Shown piece by piece: positions 24,333-33,300 of a stretch of 64,000 nucleotides of DNA. Within the stretch, counting starts at the first letter, position 1, and every line of letters begins with the position of its first letter. Source of the DNA: BOG-908 sp963850605 (GTDB taxonomy: Bacteria > Pseudomonadota > Alphaproteobacteria > Acetobacterales > Acetobacteraceae); contig CAWKLX010000003.1 in assembly GCA_963850605.1 (NCBI GenBank), positions 186,001-250,000 on the forward strand, given 5' to 3'. The notes below the pieces were generated by a model. That model was not told where the DNA came from and ran no database searches. It worked only from the letters and a program-made list of their open reading frames with translations. The translations under genes were made by a program, and so were the position numbers.

Positions 24333-25694
24333 GTGATCGACAACGCGTCGGTCGCCATCGCCTCGATCAACCGGCACCCGGTGGTCTCCGCGCGCGACCA
24401 GGCGCTGGCGCATCCGCGCCCCGGCGGGGCCAACGTGTTCGGCTGCGGGCCGGATGTGCGGGTGCACGCCGAATGGGCCGCCTGGGCCAACGGCACCGCG
24501 GTGCGCGAGCTGGACTATCACGATACGTTCCTGGCCGCCGAATACAGCCACCCGGGCGACAACATCCCGCCAATTCTCGCGGCGGCCCAGCAGACCCAGC
24601 GGGACGGGGCCGCGCTGGTGCGGGCGCTGGCCACCGGATACGAGATCCAGGTCGATCTGGTGCGCTCCATCTGCCTCCATGCGCACAAGATCGATCATGT
24701 GGCCCACCTCGGGCCGTCGGCCGCAGCCGGTATCGGCACGCTGCTGAACCTGCCGACCGACATCATCTACCAGGCGGTGCAACAGGCGCTGCACGTGACC
24801 ACCGCCACGCGCCAAAGCCGCAAGGGCGAGATCAGCAGCTGGAAGGCCTTCGCCCCCAGCCATGCCGGCAAGCTGGCGATCGAGGCGGTGGATCGCGCCA
24901 TGCGCGGGGAAGGGGCGCCCTCGCCGATCTACGAAGGCGAGGATAGCGTGATCGCGTGGATGCTGGACGGCAAGTCCGCGCATTACCAGGTGCCGCTGCC
25001 CGAACCGGGCGAGCCGAAACGCGCGATCCTGGACACCTACACCAAGGAACACTCGGCCGAATATCAAAGCCAGGCGCTCATCGACCTCGCGTTCCGCATG
25101 GGCAAGCGTGTGCAGAACTGGGACGACGTGACGGACGTGGTGATCGAGACCAGCCACCACACCCATTACGTGATCGGAACGGGCGCCAACGACCCGCAAA
25201 AATTCGATCCCCAGGCGAGCCGGGAGACGCTGGACCATTCCATCATGTACATCGTGGCCGTCGCCCTGCAGGACGGCGAATGGCACCATGTCCGCAGCTA
25301 CGCGCCCGAGCGGGCGCGCCGGCCGGACACCGTGGCGCTGTGGCGCAAGATACGCACGGTGGAGGACCCGAGGTGGACCGAGCGCTACCACGCGGTCGAT
25401 CCGGCGATAAAGGCGTTCGGCGGGCGCGTGCTGATCACCCTGAAGGATGGCGCGGTGATCGCCGACGAGCTGGCGGTGGCCAACGCGCATCCGCTGGGCG
25501 CCACGCCGTGGCAGCGCGCGGATTACGTGCGCAAATTCCGCATGCTGACGGAAGGATTGCTCGACCACGCCGAGGCCGAGCGTTTCCTGGACGTGGCGCA
25601 GCGCCTGCCGACCCTGCGTGCGGACGAGCTGGCGGGACTGACGATCGCCATGCCGTCCGGCAAATTATCTGTCGGTCAGCCAGGTATTTTCTGA
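24333..25694 (+). CDS. prpD: 2-methylcitrate dehydratase, MmgE/PrpD family (main body)
   Basis: Dehydrates 2-methylcitrate in the propionate-degrading 2-methylcitrate cycle. The 453 residues from GTG 24333 hold nearly the entire MmgE/PrpD fold: VSARDQALAHPRPGGANVFG, the WANGTAVRELDYHDTFLA motif with conserved Asp, the EYSHPGDNIPPILAAA motif with His and Asp, SWKAFAPSHAGKLAIEA and the C-terminal ATPWQRADYVRKF. The N-terminal 46 or so residues are encoded upstream in other frames (see 24193-24332). Starts the prpD-prpC-prpB run; nine bases separate its stop from prpC. Confidence 0.9.
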   Translation: MIDNASVAIASINRHPVVSARDQALAHPRPGGANVFGCGPDVRVHAEWAAWANGTAVRELDYHDTFLAAEYSHPGDNIPPILAAAQQTQRDGAALVRALATGYEIQVDLVRSICLHAHKIDHVAHLGPSAAAGIGTLLNLPTDIIYQAVQQALHVTTATRQSRKGEISSWKAFAPSHAGKLAIEAVDRAMRGEGAPSPIYEGEDSVIAWMLDGKSAHYQVPLPEPGEPKRAILDTYTKEHSAEYQSQALIDLAFRMGKRVQNWDDVTDVVIETSHHTHYVIGTGANDPQKFDPQASRETLDHSIMYIVAVALQDGEWHHVRSYAPERARRPDTVALWRKIRTVEDPRWTERYHAVDPAIKAFGGRVLITLKDGAVIADELAVANAHPLGATPWQRADYVRKFRMLTEGLLDHAEAERFLDVAQRLPTLRADELAGLTIAMPSGKLSVGQPGIF

Positions 25695-25703
25695 GAGGGA
25701 CAG

Positions 25704-26861
25704 ATGAGCGAGACCGCGCCCGCCGCGCCGAAACCCAAGAAGAGCGTTGCCCTGTCAGGTGTCATCGCCGGCAATACCGCGCTGTGCACGGTCGGCCGCA
25801 CCGGCAACGATCTGCATTACCGCGGCTACGATATCCTGGACGTCGCCGAAACCTGCGAATTCGAGGAAATCGCCTATCTGCTGGTGCACGGCCGGCTGCC
25901 GACCATCGCCGAACTGGGCGCCTACAAAACAAAACTGCGCGCACTGCGCGGCATTCCCGCAGGCCTTCGCCGCGTGCTGGAACAGATACCGGCAGCCGCG
26001 CACCCGATGGATGTGATGCGGACCGCGGTCAGCATGCTGGGCTGCGAGCTGCCGGAGCGCGAGGACCACAACGCGCCCGGCGCGCGCGACATCGCCGACC
26101 GGCTGATGGCGAGCCTGGGATCGGTCCTGCTGTACTGGTGGCATTTCTCCCATAACGGCCGCCGCATCGAGGTCGAGACCGAAGACGACAGCATCGCCGG
26201 CCATTTTCTCCGCCTGCTGCACGGTCGCGCCCCCAGCGAGACACACGTGCGGGCCATGCACACAAGTCTGGTGCTGTACGCCGAACACGAATTCAACGCC
26301 TCCACCTTTGCCGCCCGCGTGGTGGCGGGCACCGGGTCCGACATGTATTCGGCCATCACCGGCGGCATCGCGGCACTCCGCGGTCCCAAGCATGGCGGCG
26401 CCAACGAGGCGGCCCTGGAAATCCAGCAGCGCTACGCGACACCCGACGAGGCGGAGGCGGACATACGCGCGCGCGTCGAGAAGAAAGAGGTGGTGATCGG
26501 GTTCGGCCACCCGGTCTACACCGTCAGCGACCCCCGCAACGTGGTCATCAAAAACGTGGCCAAGCGGCTCAGCGAAGAAGCCGGCGACACAACACTGTTC
26601 AGCGTCGCCGAGCGGCTGGAAACAGTGATGTGGGATCTGAAAAAGATGTTCCCCAATCTCGATTGGTTCAGCGCCGTCTCCTACCGCATGATGGGCGTGC
26701 CCACCGCCATGTTCACGCCTCTCTTCGTCATCTCGCGCACCAGCGGCTGGGCGGCGCACGTGATCGAGCAGCGTCAGGATGGCAAGATCATCAGGCCGAC
26801 GGCCAATTATATCGGGCCGGAGGATTTGAAATTCGTGCCGCTGGCCGAGCGCCACGCATGA
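25704..26861 (+). CDS. prpC: 2-methylcitrate synthase / citrate synthase family
   Basis: Condenses propionyl-CoA with oxaloacetate. 385 residues, the short form of the family. Active-site motifs: HEFNASTFAARVVAGT (His and Asn), GALRGPKHGGANEAA-type stretch AALRGPKHGGANEA, GFGHPVYTVSDPRN, and DWFSAVSYRMMGVPTAMFT. The AKRxxGWxAHVIEQ-type end is ISRTSGWAAHVIEQRQ. AGAGGGA lies seven bases upstream. Its place between prpD and prpB makes methylcitrate synthase the best reading. Confidence 0.92.
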   Translation: MSETAPAAPKPKKSVALSGVIAGNTALCTVGRTGNDLHYRGYDILDVAETCEFEEIAYLLVHGRLPTIAELGAYKTKLRALRGIPAGLRRVLEQIPAAAHPMDVMRTAVSMLGCELPEREDHNAPGARDIADRLMASLGSVLLYWWHFSHNGRRIEVETEDDSIAGHFLRLLHGRAPSETHVRAMHTSLVLYAEHEFNASTFAARVVAGTGSDMYSAITGGIAALRGPKHGGANEAALEIQQRYATPDEAEADIRARVEKKEVVIGFGHPVYTVSDPRNVVIKNVAKRLSEEAGDTTLFSVAERLETVMWDLKKMFPNLDWFSAVSYRMMGVPTAMFTPLFVISRTSGWAAHVIEQRQDGKIIRPTANYIGPEDLKFVPLAERHA

Positions 26862-27781
26862 CATACCTTGTCGGCGCCGACCTGCCGGCCGAGCCAGCCG
26901 GCGACCGTTTCCGCACGCTGCTCGCGCAGCCGGGCATCGTGCGGCTGCCCGGCGCGCATAACGGGCTTGCCTCCTTGCAGGCCCGCGCTGCCGGTTTCCC
27001 CGGCGTCTATCTTTCCGGCGCCGCGATGTCAGCCTCCATGGGGTTGCCCGATCTGGGCGTGATCACGGTCGAAGACGTGTGTTTCTTCGTGCGCCAGGTG
27101 GCACGCGCCTCCGGCTTGCCGGTTCTGGTCGATGGCGACACAGGCTATGGCGAGGCACTGAACGTGATGCACATGGTGCGCGCCTTCGAGGATGCCGGCG
27201 CGGCGGCCGTGCACCTGGAAGACCAGTTGCTGCCGAAGAAATGCGGCCATCTCAACGACAAGCGCCTGGCCAGCCCCGCCGATATGGCCGCCAAGATCGC
27301 AGCCGCGTTGCGCGCACGGCGCCACCTGTTCATCATGGCGCGCACGGACGCCGCCGCCAGCGAAGGCCTGGAGGGCGCGGTGGCACGTGCGAAACTATAC
27401 GTCGAAGCGGGCGCGGACGCGATCTTCCCCGAGGCGCTCCACACGGCCGAGATGTTTCGCGAATTCGCCGCGCGCATGCCGGGTGTGAAACTGCTCGCCA
27501 ACATGACCGAATTCGGCCGCACGCCGTTCTTTACGGCGGCGGAATTCGAGCAGATGGGCTACCACATGGTGATCTGGCCGGTCACCTCGCTCCGCGTGGC
27601 CGCCCGCGCGCAGGAACAGCTGTACACGGTCATCGCCCGAGATGGCGGCGCGCAGAACGCGATCGACCGCATGCAGACGCGCGCGGAACTGTATGCGACC
27701 ATTGATTACGCGGCGTATGAGGCGCTGGATGCGTCCATTGCTAAGACGATTGTGCCAACGGGAATGCCGCAGCGAAGTTAA
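26858..27781 (+). CDS. prpB: Methylisocitrate lyase
   Basis: Splits 2-methylisocitrate into pyruvate and succinate. 307 residues. The catalytic Cys is in the diagnostic KKCGH motif (QLLPKKCGHLNDK); the metal-site residues are in DGDTGYGEALNV and HLEDQ, and IMARTDAAASEGLEGA is conserved. ATG 26858 overlaps the prpC stop by four bases. The gene order D-C-B differs from the enterobacterial B-C-D. Confidence 0.94.
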   Translation: MTYLVGADLPAEPAGDRFRTLLAQPGIVRLPGAHNGLASLQARAAGFPGVYLSGAAMSASMGLPDLGVITVEDVCFFVRQVARASGLPVLVDGDTGYGEALNVMHMVRAFEDAGAAAVHLEDQLLPKKCGHLNDKRLASPADMAAKIAAALRARRHLFIMARTDAAASEGLEGAVARAKLYVEAGADAIFPEALHTAEMFREFAARMPGVKLLANMTEFGRTPFFTAAEFEQMGYHMVIWPVTSLRVAARAQEQLYTVIARDGGAQNAIDRMQTRAELYATIDYAAYEALDASIAKTIVPTGMPQRS

Positions 27782-27887
27782 GCAAGCAGTCCTTTTTTGA
27801 AAAAAAGGACCAAAAAACTTTTGTCCATTGAGTCCGCGACAGCCGGAAAAAGGTTTTTTGCTTCTTTTTTGCAAAAAAGAAGCGCTA
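27782..27887. repeat. Family A double-hairpin repeat, copy 5 (full, best conserved)
   Basis: Left hairpin GTCCTTTTTTGAAAAAAAGGAC, A-run CAAAAAACTTTTG, core TCCGCGACAGC, T-run GGTTTTTTG, and right hairpin GCTTCTTTTTTGCAAAAAAGAAGC. The left half with its A-run is an inverse of the right half with its T-run, so the element is a nested palindrome. Placed between convergent prpB and aspS. Confidence 0.88.
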
Positions 27888-29672
27888 CCCCTTCACGACT
27901 TTCGGCGCCAAATCCAGCTTGATCGACAACTCGCGCAACCGCGCCGCGGGCACCTCCGCCGGCGCCCCCATCAGCAAATCCTCACCCTGCTGATTGAGCG
28001 GAAACAGAATCACCTCACGTATGTTCGGCTCATCGGCCAGCAGCATGACCATCCGGTCCACCCCCGGCGCCGACCCGCCATGCGGCGGCGCACCGTAGCG
28101 GAACGCGTTCAACATCCCCCCAAACCGCGCCTCCACATCGGCCGCGGTGTAGCCGGCAATCTCGAACGCACGGATCATGATATCCGCACGATGGTTGCGA
28201 ATCGCACCCGACGACAGCTCGATCCCGTTGCACACGATGTCGTATTGAAACGCCTTGATCGTCAGCGGGTCCTGCGTCTGCAACGCCTCCATGCCGCCCT
28301 GCGGCATGCTGAACGGGTTGTGGGAAAAATCGATTTTCCCCGTCTCCTCGTTCAGCTCGTACATCGGAAAATCGACCACCCAGCAAAACCGGAAAGCATC
28401 TTTCTCGACAAGGTCGAGCTCGGTCGCAATCCGTGTACGCACCTGCCCGGCGAATTTCTGCGCCGCCTCGTGCGCGCCGGCTGCAAAAAACACCGCGTCG
28501 CCCGGCTGGCATCCGCAAGCGGCCCGCACCGCCTCCAGCCTGTCCGGCTCCAGGTTCTTGGCGATCGGCCCGCGCGCCCCGTCCGCATCCCACGCAATGT
28601 AGCCCAACCCGCCAGCGCCCTCGGCCCGTGCCCACTCGTTCAGTTTGTCGAAAAACCCGCGTGGCCGCGCCCCGGCGCCAGGTGCCGGAATGGCGCGCAC
28701 AATGCCGCCACCGGCCGCGATCTTGGCAAACAGCCCGAACCCGCTGCCGGCAAACTGCGCGGTCACGTCGCGTATGATGATCGGATTGCGCAGATCCGGC
28801 TTGTCGGACCCATACTCCAGCAACGCCTGATCGTAAGGGATGCGGCGGAACGGGGACCCATCCACCGCGCGGCCCTTCGAAAATTCCTCGAACAGCCCGC
28901 CGATCACCGGCTCTACAGCCGCGAACACATCCTCCTGCGTCACAAAGCTCATCTCGAGATCGAGCTGATAGAACTCCCCCGGCGACCGGTCCGCCCGGCT
29001 CGCCTCGTCGCGAAAACATGGCGCGATCTGGAAATACCGGTCGAACCCCGCCACCATTAGCAGCTGCTTGAATTGCTGCGGCGCCTGCGGCAGCGCGTAG
29101 AATTTGCCCGGATGGTTGCGCGCCGGCACCAGGAAATCGCGCGCCCCTTCCGGCGAGCTCGCCGTCAGGATGGGCGTCTGGAACTCGGTGAAACCCTGCT
29201 CCACCATCCGTCGCCGAAGCGACGCGATCACGTGCGCGCGCAGCATCATGTTGGCGTGCACACGCTCCCGCCGCAAATCGAGATAGCGATAGGAAAGCCG
29301 CGTCTCGTCGGAAAAGCTTTCGCCGCCGGCTACCTGCATCGGCAGCACGTCGGCATCCGACTGCACCGTCATCTCGCGCGCCAGCACCTCGATCTCGCCG
29401 GTCGGCAGGCGCGGGTTCACCGTCTCCGGCGCGCGCGCCACCACGTCGCCCGTCACCGTGATGCAGCTCTCCACGCGCACGGCGTCAGCCGCCGCAAGCG
29501 CCGCGGAACCGTGCGGAAACACAAGCTGCGTCAACCCGTAATGATCGCGCAGATCGATGAACAGCAGCCCGCCATGATCGCGCTTGCTATGCACCCAGCC
29601 GGACAGGCGGGCAGGGCGCCCCGCATCGCTGGCGCGCAAGGCGCCGCAAGTATGGGTGCGATAGGCGTGCAT
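27885..29672 (-). CDS. aspS: Aspartyl-tRNA synthetase
   Basis: Charges tRNA-Asp. 595 residues, the bacterial-type length. N-terminal OB-fold begins YRTHTCGALRASDAG and GWVHSKRDHGGLLFIDLRDH. Class II motifs: RYLDLRRERVHANM, QTPILTASSPEGARDFLVP, motif 2 QIAPCFRDEASRADR and motif 3 GSAPGVDRMVMLLA; the bacterial GAD insertion lies between motifs 2 and 3. In alphaproteobacteria such enzymes may also form Asp-tRNA-Asn. Divergent from rnd with about 50 bases between starts. Confidence 0.96.
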   Translation of the reverse strand: MHAYRTHTCGALRASDAGRPARLSGWVHSKRDHGGLLFIDLRDHYGLTQLVFPHGSAALAAADAVRVESCITVTGDVVARAPETVNPRLPTGEIEVLAREMTVQSDADVLPMQVAGGESFSDETRLSYRYLDLRRERVHANMMLRAHVIASLRRRMVEQGFTEFQTPILTASSPEGARDFLVPARNHPGKFYALPQAPQQFKQLLMVAGFDRYFQIAPCFRDEASRADRSPGEFYQLDLEMSFVTQEDVFAAVEPVIGGLFEEFSKGRAVDGSPFRRIPYDQALLEYGSDKPDLRNPIIIRDVTAQFAGSGFGLFAKIAAGGGIVRAIPAPGAGARPRGFFDKLNEWARAEGAGGLGYIAWDADGARGPIAKNLEPDRLEAVRAACGCQPGDAVFFAAGAHEAAQKFAGQVRTRIATELDLVEKDAFRFCWVVDFPMYELNEETGKIDFSHNPFSMPQGGMEALQTQDPLTIKAFQYDIVCNGIELSSGAIRNHRADIMIRAFEIAGYTAADVEARFGGMLNAFRYGAPPHGGSAPGVDRMVMLLADEPNIREVILFPLNQQGEDLLMGAPAEVPAARLRELSIKLDLAPKVVKG

Positions 29673-29719
29673 CGTGATCGTCCTGTCAGGCGGTGGGGCG
29701 GGCTGGTTCCATAAGCCAG

Positions 29720-30937
29720 ATGTCCGATGTATGTAACCCGATGCCCCGCCCCGACTTCACCAGAGTGCCGCGCGACGCCTTCCCCGCACCCGTCCTGATC
29801 ACCGACAGCCCGACTCTCGCGGCCCTGTGCGAACGGCTCGCCACCGAGCCGTACGTCACGGTGGACACCGAATTCATGCGGGAACGCACCTACTGGCCGG
29901 AGCTGTGCGTCGTCCAGCTCGGCGGCGTGAACGATGTGGCCGTGGTCGATGCGCTGGCGCCCGGCCTGGACCTCTCCCCGCTCGGCGCCCTGTTCGCCAA
30001 CCCCGCCGTGGTGAAAATCTTCCACGCCGCACGGCAGGACGTCGAGATTTTCCTGCAGATGTTCGGCGCCGTGCCCACCCCGCTCTTCGATACCCAGATC
30101 GCCGCCATGGTGGCCGGCTTCGGCGACCAGGTGGGCTACGACAGCCTGGTGGCCGGCCTGGCCGGCGGACAGATCGACAAGGCGCACCGCTTCTCGGACT
30201 GGTCGGCACGCCCGCTCACCCCAGCCCAGCTCGCCTACGCGGCGGCGGACGTGACCCACCTGCGCACGGTCTATGAGCGGCTGACCACCCGGCTGGAACA
30301 GGAAGGCCGGCTCTCCTGGGTGTCCGAGGAAATGGCCGAACTGGCCCAGCCAGCCACCTACCGCCCGGATCCGGAAACGATGTGGGAGAGGCTGCGCCCC
30401 CGCACCAACAACCGCCGCATGCTGGGCGTGCTCCGCGCCATCGCCGCCTGGCGGGAGCGCGAGGCGCAGCGCATCAACATCCCCCGCCAGCGCCTGATAC
30501 GCGACGAGAGCCTGCTGGAAATCGCCGCCACCGCCCCGCAGGACGCGGCATCGCTGGGCCGTATCCGCGGCATCACACGCGGCTTTGCCGACGGCCAGAC
30601 CGGCCAGTCGCTGCTGGAGGCGATCGCCGAAGCAGTCCACTTGCCGGAAGATGCGCTGCCCGAGGCCCGTGCAGCCCGCGAGGGCGCCCGCCCATCCCCC
30701 GCGCTGGTCGCCCTGCTCAAAGTGCTGCTGGCGGAAAAGGCGGAAAGCCACGACGTCGCCCCGAAACTCCTCGCCTCGTCCGACGACATCGACCGGCTGG
30801 CCGGCGAGGAGGCGCCCGACATACAAGCCCTGCACGGCTGGCGCCGCGAAGTGTTCGGTGACGACGCGCTGGCGCTGAAGCAGGGACGGATCGCGCTGGG
30901 CGTGGCCGGCAAGCGGATCAAGCTCATCCGCTCCTGA
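29720..30937 (+). CDS. rnd: Ribonuclease D
   Basis: 3'-5' exonuclease for tRNA maturation. The DEDDy exonuclease residues are seen in YVTVDTEFMRERTYWPELC (first Asp and Glu), KIFHAARQDVEIF (Asp) and LAYAAADVTHLRTVY (Tyr and Asp). HRDC domains follow from about residue 200 (NNRRMLGVLRAIAAWREREAQ). About 405 residues, normal length. ATG 29720 is chosen over GTG 29693 and ATG 29741; family homology begins only at PAPVLITDS, so the start is not certain. Confidence 0.92.
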   Translation: MSDVCNPMPRPDFTRVPRDAFPAPVLITDSPTLAALCERLATEPYVTVDTEFMRERTYWPELCVVQLGGVNDVAVVDALAPGLDLSPLGALFANPAVVKIFHAARQDVEIFLQMFGAVPTPLFDTQIAAMVAGFGDQVGYDSLVAGLAGGQIDKAHRFSDWSARPLTPAQLAYAAADVTHLRTVYERLTTRLEQEGRLSWVSEEMAELAQPATYRPDPETMWERLRPRTNNRRMLGVLRAIAAWREREAQRINIPRQRLIRDESLLEIAATAPQDAASLGRIRGITRGFADGQTGQSLLEAIAEAVHLPEDALPEARAAREGARPSPALVALLKVLLAEKAESHDVAPKLLASSDDIDRLAGEEAPDIQALHGWRREVFGDDALALKQGRIALGVAGKRIKLIRS

Positions 30938-31454
30938 CCGCCACGCCCAGGCAGCGTCGCTCTACCGCTCGGCCATCGCCTTGATGTTGTCCAGGCCGGA
31001 GCGGTGACAATCCCGCCACAGCCTTCTCCGCCGTCGCCGAATCGGCGCCACCCGCCGGCGAGAAACTCCCGCGCCAGGTGACCGTCGATCCAGACGCGGC
31101 GGGCGCCACCGTAATGGTGGACGTGTAGCCCGTCACCGGCAGCACATGCGGATCGACGTTCGTGATCGCATAGCTGTAGCTGCTCGCCGTATGCGCGGTC
31201 AGCCGCTCGGTGACGGTGGGATGACCGGGCGCGTTCAGCGTAATCACCCGCACGGAACCGACCGTGTCGCCGTGATCGGCCGGGCTGCTGGCCACATTCG
31301 GCAGCCAGGCGCTGATCGCCTCGAACGGGCCGATCAACCGCCAGACTTTTTGCGGCGAGGCGTTCACGGCCACGCTTTGCGTGACCTCGGCGGCGGCAGC
31401 CGCCCCCGAACCGGCCAGAAAAAGGGCGGCGGCGAGGCAGGCAGAGCGTATCAT
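30924..31454 (-). CDS. Secreted SRPBCC/polyketide-cyclase-like protein, tail likely frameshifted
   Basis: A signal peptide (ACLAAALFLAGSGAAAAAE) leads a START-like domain: VTQSVAVNASPQKVWRLIGPF, VASSPADHGDTVGSVRVITL and VTWRGSFSP are typical of the SRPBCC family with the MxaD-like look. After EKAVAGL the frame leaves the family sequence. The expected end RSGLDNIKAMAER followed by TAG (30964-30962) lies in the next frame. As written it overlaps rnd tail-to-tail by 14 bases, which also argues for an inserted base near 31010. About 163 residues if corrected. Confidence 0.75.
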   Translation of the reverse strand: MIRSACLAAALFLAGSGAAAAAEVTQSVAVNASPQKVWRLIGPFEAISAWLPNVASSPADHGDTVGSVRVITLNAPGHPTVTERLTAHTASSYSYAITNVDPHVLPVTGYTSTITVAPAASGSTVTWRGSFSPAGGADSATAEKAVAGLSPLRPGQHQGDGRAVERRCLGVAVRSG

Positions 31455-31564
31455 GGCGTGTCCTTTGTTGGTTGCCGGCGACGCTCGGTGGCCGGCCGCC
31501 GCCTGTCAACCCACGCCTTGGGCGAAGGCGGAACCCCGGCGCGCCGGGCCACGTTGCCGCCGCC

Positions 31565-32636
31565 ATGGTCCTGAACCCGGCTGACCTCGCGGCACTCGTA
31601 CCCGCCTTTCAGGCGCGCGCCGCCGATCTGGACGAGCGGGCTGCGTTCCCCGCCGAAAACATCCAGGATCTGCGCTGTATCGGCGCACTGGCCGCGCCAC
31701 TGCCACGGGAGCTGGGCGGCTTGGGCGCGGGATGCTCGGCCGAAGGCGCCAGGCTGATCCGCGACATGCTGGTCACGATCGGGCGCGGCAGCCTGGCCAC
31801 CGGCCGCCTGTTCGAAGGCCACGTCAACGCGATCAAGCTCGTGGCCACCTACGGTTCACCCGCCCAACTGGCCGCCTTGTCGCGCGACGTGCTGGCTGGT
31901 CATCTGTTCGGCCTCTGGGTCACCGACGCGCCGCCGGGGCTGCAGGTGGAGGGCCAGGGCACGCTGCGCGGGGCCAAGATCTTCTGCTCCGGCGCGGGGC
32001 ATGTGTCCCGCGCGCTGGTCACCGCGCAGCCGCCGTCCGGCGACCCCATCATGGCCTTGGTCGCACTGGACGGGGCCGTGGCGCGGCCCAGCGCCATGCG
32101 CCTGTCCGGCATGCGGGCGGCGGTCACCGGAACCGTCGATGTCTCCGGGCTGCGGGCCGAGCAGGTGGGCATGCCGGGCGACTATCTGCGGCAGCCGGAA
32201 TTCTCCGCCGGCGCCTGGCGCACCTCCGCCGTCACGGCCGGCGGATTGGTGTCGCTCGTCGATCATGTACGGCGCGAACTGGTGGCGCGTGGGCCGTTCG
32301 GAAAACCCGCATCAGCGTGCGCGGTTCGGCCAAATATTGATCGCGCAGCAGACCGCCCTGCTCTGGGTAGGGCGCGCGGCCGATCTTGCCGAGACCGGCA
32401 TGCACGACCCGGGCGACGTGGCCGCCGGCGTCAACCTGGCCAGGATCGCGGTCGAATCGGCCGCGCTGGACGCGATCCGGCTGGCCCAGCGATCCCTCGG
32501 CCTCTCCGCCTTCGCCGCCGGCCACCCGGCCGAGCTTCTGATGCGCGACCTCGGCACCTATCTGCGCCAGCCCGCGCCGGACGAGACGCTGACCGAGGCG
32601 GCCGCCTGGTTCTTCCAGCGCGACATGCCCGCATGA
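31565..32636 (+). pseudogene. Acyl-CoA dehydrogenase-like protein, one-base frame break
   Basis: The N-terminal part reads PADLAALVPAFQARAADLDERAAFP..., PRELGGLGAGCSAEGARL and LFGLWVTDAPPG, as in small acyl-CoA dehydrogenase-related proteins. At 32291-32293 (GGG run) the frame breaks. The rest, GQILIAQQTALLWVGRAADL and NLARIAVESAALDAIRLAQRSLG, lies in the next frame and ends with TGA 32634-32636. One extra G is the simple explanation. The full product would be about 357 residues. It overlaps the methyltransferase start by four bases. ATG 31565 chosen as the first family-like Met. Confidence 0.75.
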
Positions 32637-33217
32637 GCGGCCGATCCTCATGGGGTGCGGACGTGTTCGACCGCATCTATGCACGCGGCGACGACCCCTG
32701 GGGCTTCGAGGCAAGCGGCTACGAACAGGCGAAATACGCGGCGACCCTGGCCGCCCTCCCACGCGACAGGTTTGCGGACTGCCTGGAGGTCGGCTGCTCC
32801 ATCGGGGTGCAAACCCGCGCGCTGGCCGCGCGCTGCGACCGCGTGCTGGGCCTCGACCTCGCCGCCGAAGCCCTGCGCCGGGCGGCCGCGCGCTGCGCCG
32901 ACCTGCCAGGCGTAACGTTCGCGCGCGCGCAGGTGCCGCGCGACTGGCCGCCCGGCGGGTTCGACCTGATCGTGCTCTCCGAAATCCTGTATTTTCTCAA
33001 CCCGGCCGACATCGCCGGCGTGGCCCGCCTGGTGCTGGGCAGCCTGCGGCCGGGCGGGGCGGCCGTGCTGGTCAACTGGACCGGCGAGACCGACACCCCC
33101 ACCACCGGCGACGACGCGGCCAGGCTGCTGATCGAAGGCGTGGCCCCGTGGCTCGGCGTCACGGCGGCACAGCGCGCGCCCGGCTACCGGATCGACGTCC
33201 TCGGCGGCGCGGCCTGA
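32633..33217 (+). CDS. SAM-dependent methyltransferase, NodS-like
   Basis: 194 residues. Opening FDRIYARGDDPWGFEASGYEQAKY is the hallmark of NodS-like N-methyltransferases. SAM-site motifs are CLEVGCSIGVQTRALA with an acidic residue after RVLGLDLA, and FDLIVLSEILYFL is motif IV. ATG 32633 overlaps the stop of the acyl-CoA dehydrogenase gene (ATGA), so the two work together. Such dehydrogenase/methyltransferase pairs often occur with PIG-L deacetylase and glycosyltransferase genes, which are absent here. Substrate unknown. Confidence 0.85.
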   Translation: MSGRSSWGADVFDRIYARGDDPWGFEASGYEQAKYAATLAALPRDRFADCLEVGCSIGVQTRALAARCDRVLGLDLAAEALRRAAARCADLPGVTFARAQVPRDWPPGGFDLIVLSEILYFLNPADIAGVARLVLGSLRPGGAAVLVNWTGETDTPTTGDDAARLLIEGVAPWLGVTAAQRAPGYRIDVLGGAA

Positions 33218-33300
33218 AAAAAAATTGCCGCGCGGGAAACGGAGCGCGCACGGGGTCGGTCAGCCGCATGTAGGCGCCACACCAGATCGAGGGCGCATCA

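Noticed and set aside
27828..29060. 410-codon plus-strand frame
   Set aside because: Antisense shadow of aspS, which has all class II synthetase motifs.
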